Below, in pieces: positions 59,412 through 64,000 of a stretch of 64,000 nucleotides of DNA. The stretch comes from a virus: the IMG/VR virus record IMGVR_UViG_3300033991_000293, positions 1-64,000 of that record; one strand, written 5' to 3'. A model generated the notes under the pieces. The model saw nothing but the letters and a program-made list of their open reading frames with translations, had not been told where the DNA came from and made no database searches. Position numbers and translations under genes: made by a program. Positions within the stretch are counted from its first letter, which is position 1, and every line of letters starts with the position of its first letter.

Positions 59412-59765
59412 ATGCGCCACCCCATCCTTGACCAAGACCCGACCAGTGTAACACTAGCCTATGCCCACCATGCCGATAGTGCCAAAGTTACAGTGTACCA
59501 CCACGGAACCCTGGCCCTCAAGGGGCAGACCCTGGAGAGTCTGGCCCTGGCCATAATCGAAGTGGCCAGGGAGACCTGGCAGGAACTGGCCTGTGTCCCG
59601 ATCATCACCAGGCCCCAGGAGGGGGAATTGCACATAGCCGTCTATGGCCTGGCCGACACAGAACAACAGGAATTCGAGACCTGGTTGTGGCGATTGAATG
59701 CCGCACAGGTTTTGACCAGTCTTGGCCTCGAGTGCCCACCCAATACCCTGGATGTTGTACAATGA
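59412..59765 (+). CDS. Small hypothetical protein
   Basis: 117 residues, start behind GAGGA. Beta-rich with a central helix (SLALAIIEVARETWQELACV). Function unknown. ATGA overlap with the next gene. Confidence 0.55.
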   Translation: MRHPILDQDPTSVTLAYAHHADSAKVTVYHHGTLALKGQTLESLALAIIEVARETWQELACVPIITRPQEGELHIAVYGLADTEQQEFETWLWRLNAAQVLTSLGLECPPNTLDVVQ

Positions 59766-60148
59766 GTCACGATACCTTCATGCAGGAGTGGGAAGCCTCT
59801 GTTACTGCCTATATGCGAGAGTGGGAAGCCTATGTCACCAGCGCCAAGCAGGAGTGGGAAGCCGAAGTGATCTCTGCTCTAGCAGAGTGGGAAGCCGCTA
59901 TGTCTGCCCTGCCCGATGGAGCCCCCCACCTGATCCATACCCCACCAACAGTCACGGCAGAAACAGTCTTTAACCACCATACTCCACCTGCCCTGCCCGA
60001 CCTGGACCCCCTCGATCTGGAACCGCCACCGATCGGTACTTCCTGGAAGCCCAAGAAAGTCGTAATCAAACTGAAAAGTCAAGCCGATAGCACGCCAGCG
60101 CCACCGGAGTCCCCCGACCGAGATCCCCTGGATATGATCGAAAAGTGA
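59762..60148 (+). CDS. Hendecad-repeat (11-residue) coiled-coil protein
   Basis: 128 residues from ATG 59762. E-W-E-A recurs at residues 9, 20, 31 and 42, exactly 11 apart, coded by 33-bp units from 59786. Hendecads form right-handed coiled coils, so this is probably an oligomerising rod of four units. The rest is Pro/Asp-rich with a basic patch (KPKKVVIKLKSQ). It precedes the Ycf46-like ATPase. Confidence 0.65.
   Translation: MSHDTFMQEWEASVTAYMREWEAYVTSAKQEWEAEVISALAEWEAAMSALPDGAPHLIHTPPTVTAETVFNHHTPPALPDLDPLDLEPPPIGTSWKPKKVVIKLKSQADSTPAPPESPDRDPLDMIEK
59786..59896 (+). repeat. 33-bp tandem repeat, four units
   Basis: Each unit starts GAGTGGGAAGCC, at 59786, 59819, 59852 and 59885. The first 12 bases are identical in all four; the remaining 21 diverge, so selection keeps the E-W-E-A step. 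Confidence 0.8.
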
Positions 60149-60151
60149 CCA

Positions 60152-60190
60152 CCTGAAGTTTTTGCGATCAACTTCGTTATATAGGTAGAC
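60152..60190 (+). promoter_or_regulatory. Copy 7 of the repeated GAAGTT/AACTTC promoter-like element
   Basis: CCTGAAGTTTTT, then AACTTCGTTATATAGGTAGA; arms 60155-60160 and 60170-60175 perfect. It precedes the Ycf46-like ATPase gene and is nearly the same as copy 1 before DUF1257. Confidence 0.75.
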
Positions 60191-60215
60191 CATGATCATA
60201 CCCAGGAGGAAACAG

Positions 60216-61808
60216 ATGACAGATTTAGCCGACCGCAGCATAAGTACCGCCCTTCGTGCACGTGTCCCTGTTGTCGCAGTGGAAACGCACGAGGAAGATC
60301 GTATCCTCAGCATGCTCAGGGAACTGAGTGTCAACCCGCGATTCCCTGACCCGCGCAAGCCTGACGATGCGACCCGACCGATCTATGGGTGGAGCCTGGC
60401 ACGTGGTATTGCCGAGATAGCCTCGACCGGCAGCCAGGTCATGATCCCGCCCGACCTGACTGACCCCATTGCCGCCCTGCAGTGGTTTCTCGATTGGGGC
60501 AAGACCAACATTGATACCCCCGCGATCTTGGCGATGTTTGACCCCTGCCCCGCATTTGCCAAAGCCATCTTTACTCGCCTGGTACGCGAAGCCGCCATCG
60601 CCCTGCGCTCGCGTAAGCAGAACCTCTTCCTGGTAGCACCCAGCATTGACTTGCCTGCCGACTTGCGCCACGACGTGACCCTCATCACGTACCCCCTACC
60701 GACCTTCGAGGAATTGGTGCATCTCGTCAGCGTCAAGGTGGACACGATGCGAGATAAGGATGTGGCCACGGATCTGAAACAGGTTGACATCGAGACTGCC
60801 GCTCGCGCCCTGACGGGCATGACCATGATGAAGGCAGAAGAAGCCATGCGCCTGGCCATTGCCTCGACCGGCAGGTTTTATCTGGAGCAGGCCCTGCCCA
60901 TTTTGCTCCAGCAGAAAGCGCAGATGTGCAAGGCCAGCGGAGCCCTCGAATATTTCCATACCCAGGCATCCTGGAGCGACATTGGTGGATTGGATCTCCT
61001 GAAGCAATATGCCGCCAAGTGCCTGCGCACATTCGAACCGGCAGCCGCCAGATTCGGAGTCCATCGCCGCAGGGGGATTCTCCTGGTTGGTTTGCCTGGG
61101 TGTGGTAAGAGTCTATCGGCCAAAGCCATCGCAGGCAACCGTCTGCCTCTGTTGCGCCTCAACGTTGGGGCATTGTTTGGGGAATTGGTGGGGCAGAGTG
61201 AACGGCAGACCCGCCAGGCCCTATCCATCGTAGATGCTATTGATCAATGCGTCCTACATGTGGATGAGATTGACAAGGGATTGGGTGAGTCTGCCGGGGA
61301 CCGCGATGGAAATACCAGCCAAAGAGTCTTTGGAACGTTCCTCACATGGATGGAGGAAACTTCCTCCCATGCCTTCGTGGTTGCTACGGCCAACCGCATC
61401 AGCGTCCTGCGTCCCGAACTCGTCCGGCGATTCGATACAGTCTTTTTCATAGATTTGCCCGACCCCATCTCCCGCAAGCAGATTCTCGAAATTCACCTGC
61501 GCAAGCGCAAGCAAGACCCGACCTGCTTTGATCTGGCGCATCTGGTGTCCCTGACGGAATGGTTTGTGGGAAGCGAGATTGAGCAGATCGTCGAGGATGC
61601 GGTCATGGAAGCCTACTGCAGCGATCAGCAGGTCACCACCGATATCCTCATCGCCCAGGCCGAACAGAAGCAGGGGAATAAACTGACCACGATCATGGGT
61701 GAGGAACTTGATGAAATGCGCCAGTGGGCAAGTCGCGCCCGCGCAGCCTCCAGCGCCCAGGCGACCGGTATCCGCACGGTCAGCGCCGAAGATGCGATGG
61801 AACTGTAA
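60216..61808 (+). CDS. Ycf46-like AAA ATPase
   Basis: 530 residues from ATG 60216 with AGGAGG. The N-terminal domain starts RVPVVAVETHEEDRILSML, as in Ycf46 proteins. The AAA module follows: Walker A ILLVGLPGCGKSLSAKAIAG (about 287-306), Walker B CVLHVDEIDKGLG (about 345), sensor ATANRISVLRPELVRRFDTV with the Arg finger, then the helical lid. This is the usual partner of DUF1257 and DUF2997, here carried by the same phage and under the same promoter type. The joint function is unknown; remodelling of a protein or RNA complex is likely. Confidence 0.85.
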   Translation: MTDLADRSISTALRARVPVVAVETHEEDRILSMLRELSVNPRFPDPRKPDDATRPIYGWSLARGIAEIASTGSQVMIPPDLTDPIAALQWFLDWGKTNIDTPAILAMFDPCPAFAKAIFTRLVREAAIALRSRKQNLFLVAPSIDLPADLRHDVTLITYPLPTFEELVHLVSVKVDTMRDKDVATDLKQVDIETAARALTGMTMMKAEEAMRLAIASTGRFYLEQALPILLQQKAQMCKASGALEYFHTQASWSDIGGLDLLKQYAAKCLRTFEPAAARFGVHRRRGILLVGLPGCGKSLSAKAIAGNRLPLLRLNVGALFGELVGQSERQTRQALSIVDAIDQCVLHVDEIDKGLGESAGDRDGNTSQRVFGTFLTWMEETSSHAFVVATANRISVLRPELVRRFDTVFFIDLPDPISRKQILEIHLRKRKQDPTCFDLAHLVSLTEWFVGSEIEQIVEDAVMEAYCSDQQVTTDILIAQAEQKQGNKLTTIMGEELDEMRQWASRARAASSAQATGIRTVSAEDAMEL

Positions 61809-61811
61809 AGA

Positions 61812-61845
61812 AGGATGGGCCCGGGCCCCTGCCCAGGCCCATCCT
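61812..61845 (+). terminator. Hairpin after the AAA ATPase gene
   Basis: AGGATGGGCC pairs with GGCCCATCCT (10 bp) around a GC-rich loop; no strong T-run, so a weak terminator or processing site. Confidence 0.5.
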
Positions 61846-61873
61846 ATGATCATCATAGACTGGAGGAAGTGGC

Positions 61874-62032
61874 ATGGAGAATTACGAACTTATCGCCGGA
61901 ACGCTCATAATCACGGTAGATCGTTTTTTCACTATCGGTCTTCTACCGCGTATCCTGAGTGAGATTCTGTTGGAACTGCTGCTCGTCGATGCCGAAAGCA
62001 TCGAGAGCATCGAACTGGTCAAGGTAAAGTGA
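61874..62032 (+). CDS. Very small hydrophobic protein
   Basis: 52 residues, AGGAAG site. M-E-N-Y-E-L-I-A-G start, a hydrophobic helix (RILSEILLELLLVDAES), end E-L-V-K-V-K. Its TGA overlaps the GTG start of the next gene. Function unknown. Confidence 0.5.
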   Translation: MENYELIAGTLIITVDRFFTIGLLPRILSEILLELLLVDAESIESIELVKVK

Positions 62033-62268
62033 CGTCCATTAACAGGGAAGTTCTCTATGATATAGCAGATGATCTGCAAGGAACCTGCCAGACCCTGGAA
62101 AGGATGATTGAGAAATACGATCTGCACATATCGCCTGTTCAACTCAGGGATGCCCTGCTCGATACAAATACCGAACAGTGCTCCAAGTGCAAGTATTGGT
62201 TTGAAAGTTGTGAATTGGTAGACGACGAGGGAAACTTGGTGGGATGCGATCAATGCCGAAAGCATTGA
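62029..62268 (+). CDS. Small zinc-ribbon-like protein
   Basis: 79 residues from GTG 62029. Helical N-terminus (YDIADDLQGTCQTLERMIEK), then C-S-K-C and C-D-Q-C with 18 residues between, a typical zinc ribbon. Function unknown. Confidence 0.6.
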   Translation: MTSINREVLYDIADDLQGTCQTLERMIEKYDLHISPVQLRDALLDTNTEQCSKCKYWFESCELVDDEGNLVGCDQCRKH

Positions 62269-62290
62269 CACAATCGAAATGGAGCCACGC

Positions 62291-62500
62291 ATGGCCAATA
62301 AGGTGACCAAAGCCGAACGCATGAGAATACAGAACCGTGCAAGCCAACTCGTCCATCTGGATGCCGATACCCAGGTAATCGACCGTGTGGGAGTGATCCA
62401 GCAACTGGTGGATGAATTTGACATCAGCCGTGACCGCGCACAAACCGCGATCTCCCGTGTCGCCATGCGCGAACGCGCCAGGAAAGGGGCAGGATCGTGA
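62291..62500 (+). CDS. Small helical (HTH-like) protein
   Basis: 69 residues from ATG 62291 (GGAG upstream). Basic helices; VIQQLVDEFDISRDRAQTAI resembles a helix-turn-helix. Candidate DNA-binding regulator. Confidence 0.5.
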   Translation: MANKVTKAERMRIQNRASQLVHLDADTQVIDRVGVIQQLVDEFDISRDRAQTAISRVAMRERARKGAGS

Positions 62501-62736
62501 TCAAGGCCCACTTTTTTGCATCTCATAAAAGGAAAAGATACAGTCATCGTCGTGTTAGTATCTACGCATTTAACGATGGCGGTCACATGGTACTCATCAA
62601 GGCATCCTCAATGAAGCAAGCCGCCAGTGGCATGGGAGTTTCGCTATCTACCTTCAGCAGATGGGGCAGTAAGACCAACAAGCCCGATACTGTGCAAGTA
62701 GACCATGATTTTACAGCCAGGAGGAACCATGAGTGA
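62497..62736 (+). CDS. Small basic (HTH-like) protein
   Basis: 79 residues from GTG 62497, overlapping the stop of the gene before it. Basic N-terminus (SHKRKRYSHRR) and a helix-turn-helix-like part (MKQAASGMGVSLSTFSRWGS). Candidate DNA-binding protein. Confidence 0.5.
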   Translation: MIKAHFFASHKRKRYSHRRVSIYAFNDGGHMVLIKASSMKQAASGMGVSLSTFSRWGSKTNKPDTVQVDHDFTARRNHE

Positions 62737-63010
62737 AGCAATCCGCAGCATCAAGCACGTCCGCCTCTACATTCGAGAGCAGCCCGCCGGTCACCTGCGA
62801 TTGATCACCTTCGCCTGCCGTGAATTGATCGCAGTGCTGATCACTGCCTTGTTGACTGGCCTGTATGAAGCCGCCAGCACATTTGTCACCGCGATGGATC
62901 TCGAGTGTTATCTGCAAGTTTGGGCCGAGACAGTCCGGCACACTGCTCAGGGGGGGGAAGTTTGGATTGATCACCGGATTATCCTTTGGCCGGTCAAGAA
63001 GGAGTCTTGA
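62729..63010 (+). CDS. Small hypothetical protein
   Basis: 93 residues from ATG 62729 with AGGAGG. Contains a moderately hydrophobic helix (CRELIAVLITALLTGLYEAA). Function unknown. Confidence 0.55.
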   Translation: MSEAIRSIKHVRLYIREQPAGHLRLITFACRELIAVLITALLTGLYEAASTFVTAMDLECYLQVWAETVRHTAQGGEVWIDHRIILWPVKKES

Positions 63011-63430
63011 ATGGATGATATCGTACCACGCACGAGATTTGTCTACATGATGCGCAACCGCCCGCCAGGTATAGGGTGTCAGCCGGATGGTTTTCTGTGG
63101 GATGAGACCGAAACCTGGATACCCATGCGGGAGCATCCCTATCCGCCCCGCCACCTGGTGGGTTTGCGATTCCTGGGTAAAGCCGTCTACCCGCAGGCCC
63201 TGACCTTCGAGCAAATCTGGCAATATGAACTGTGGCCGGAAGACCCCCTCGAGTGGGCAGAGTACACGTTCTGGAGGGAAGGGGAAGATGGTGCCTGGTT
63301 GCGCAAAGACTACCTGGAGCAGTCTGTGGAATTCCTGCAGGAGCAGGCCAAGCGTGACCATAAGGCAGTCGCCGCCCTGATCATCAAGGAGTGGGAAGGT
63401 ATCCATCCGTTGGAGGATAGGGATGAATGA
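63011..63430 (+). CDS. Hypothetical protein
   Basis: 139 residues, following the previous stop directly. Aromatic and acidic (WQYELWPEDPLEWAEYTFWR), helical end. Function unknown. Confidence 0.55.
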   Translation: MDDIVPRTRFVYMMRNRPPGIGCQPDGFLWDETETWIPMREHPYPPRHLVGLRFLGKAVYPQALTFEQIWQYELWPEDPLEWAEYTFWREGEDGAWLRKDYLEQSVEFLQEQAKRDHKAVAALIIKEWEGIHPLEDRDE

Positions 63431-63635
63431 TGGATGGTTTGCAGGAGCAGACTACCCCTGGACTTTGCATTATTTCCGCAATGGCCAGGCCATCTGTGGG
63501 AGTCAGGATACTGCCTTTGCCGTCATAGGCCGGAGAATCTGTGCCGAGTGCACGGTCATAGTCCAGGCCGGAGTCAGGCAACAGGAGCAGCAATATAGGA
63601 AACTGCAAACTACATCATCAATAAGGACAAGATGA
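63423..63635 (+). CDS. Small hypothetical protein
   Basis: 70 residues, overlapping the gene before it by 8 bases. Aromatic opening (DGWFAGADYPWTLHYFRNG), R-R-I-C-A-E-C-T, basic Gln-rich end. Function unknown. Confidence 0.55.
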   Translation: MNDGWFAGADYPWTLHYFRNGQAICGSQDTAFAVIGRRICAECTVIVQAGVRQQEQQYRKLQTTSSIRTR

Positions 63636-63649
63636 ATCACAAACAGCCT

Positions 63650-63679
63650 CCTGAAGTTTTCACGATGTACTTCGTTAAT
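63650..63679 (+). promoter_or_regulatory. Copy 8 of the repeated GAAGTT/AACTTC promoter-like element
   Basis: CCTGAAGTTTTCAC, then TACTTCGTTAATG; arms 63653-63658 and 63668-63673. The -10-like part is TTAATG instead of TTATAT. It precedes the RecT-like gene. Confidence 0.6.
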
Positions 63680-63732
63680 GTGGTGGGCAGCCTCCCAGGA
63701 GGGGGAGCCCTAGACTACAGGAGGAACAGATT

Positions 63733-64000
63733 ATGACAGACAAGACATTAGTTAACCGGAACATGCAACCCTGGGGAAGCAGCGCAGTCCTCGATGCCCT
63801 GGCTGACCGATGGAAGCGCCTCGTCCCAGGAGGGGATGAACTGTCCCATGATCAGGCCCTGGCAGCCGCCCAGGCCGCCCTGTTGTGGGGAGCGAATCCC
63901 TTTAGTGGCCAGATTCGCGCCTGGATCACGAAAGAGGGGAAACTGATCATTATGCCAGGATATACCCTCATCGTGAATTGGGCGAACACAAAAAGTCCAT
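63733..64000 (+). CDS. RecT/Bet-like single-strand annealing protein, N-terminal part
   Basis: 89 residues before the window ends; ATG 63733 with AGGAGG. After a short lead comes a helix (SHDQALAAAQAALLWG), then A-N-P-F-S-G-Q-I-R-A-W and KLIIMPGYTLIVNWAN, matching the order of RecT/Red-beta proteins (helix, G/A-N/L-P-x-x-x-x-I, strand pair). Such proteins anneal phage DNA in recombination. The family call rests on this N-terminal part only. Confidence 0.55.
   Translation, partial: MTDKTLVNRNMQPWGSSAVLDALADRWKRLVPGGDELSHDQALAAAQAALLWGANPFSGQIRAWITKEGKLIIMPGYTLIVNWANTKSP

Overview
The window is a continuous stretch of the genome of a tailed bacteriophage (Caudoviricetes) with a long non-contractile tail. 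It also carries plasmid-type maintenance genes: a replication initiator, a ParA/ribbon-helix-helix partition pair with an iteron array behind it, and an FtsK/HerA-type translocase. No integrase or transposase is visible, so a phage-plasmid lifestyle is the simplest reading. The host cannot be fixed from sequence. Near-consensus sigma70-type promoters and Shine-Dalgarno sites (AGGAGG) say bacterium. NrdG and an SplB-like radical SAM protein suggest a facultative or anaerobic host. DUF1257/DUF2997/Ycf46-type proteins are known from cyanobacteria and many other bacteria.

Layout. (1) 1-4.2 kb, plus strand: a gene end, a DUF1257-DUF2997 pair, then a replication-initiator operon behind a promoter whose -35 box sits in a 30-bp perfect palindrome. 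(2) 4.2-29.6 kb, minus strand, read right to left: endolysin, holin-like protein, capsid protease/scaffold, decoration protein, major capsid protein, connectors, major tail protein, a tail chaperone pair joined by a -1 frameshift on A8, a 2,049-residue tape measure, tail-tip proteins and a tail fibre. (3) 29.65-31.0 kb: 1.4 kb without genes but dense in RNA structure. A TTGACA-N17-TATAAT promoter faces left and is followed by about 450 nt of folded leader and an intrinsic terminator just before the endolysin. A second promoter faces right into a 490-nt purine-rich leader. (4) 31.0-37.3 kb, plus strand: eleven small genes of unknown function, most separated by recurring two-hairpin elements. 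The array ends at a strong two-way terminator. (5) 37.4-42.4 kb, minus: a small protein, a portal-MuF fusion, the large terminase and the probable small terminase. (6) 42.4-44.4 kb, plus: an SplB-like radical SAM protein with small genes. (7) 44.7-47.2 kb, minus: a ParB-domain/DNA methyltransferase, a GT-C-like membrane protein and a small protein. (8) 47.3-64 kb, plus: Phd-like protein, ParA, RHH protein, iterons, FtsK, a sigma-like factor, an ACCGGT palindrome array, NrdG, a second methyltransferase, a coiled-coil protein, a Ycf46-like AAA ATPase, many small genes and the start of a RecT-like annealing protein.

Regulation stands out. Eight copies of an element (CTGAAGTTTT, then AACTTCGTTATA, with GAAGTT/AACTTC arms 15 bp apart) sit just upstream of the plus-strand operons. 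The phage encodes a sigma-like factor behind its own consensus promoter that could read them. The late genes appear to be controlled through a promoter, structured leader and terminator, as in phages that use processive antitermination. These links are inferences from layout.
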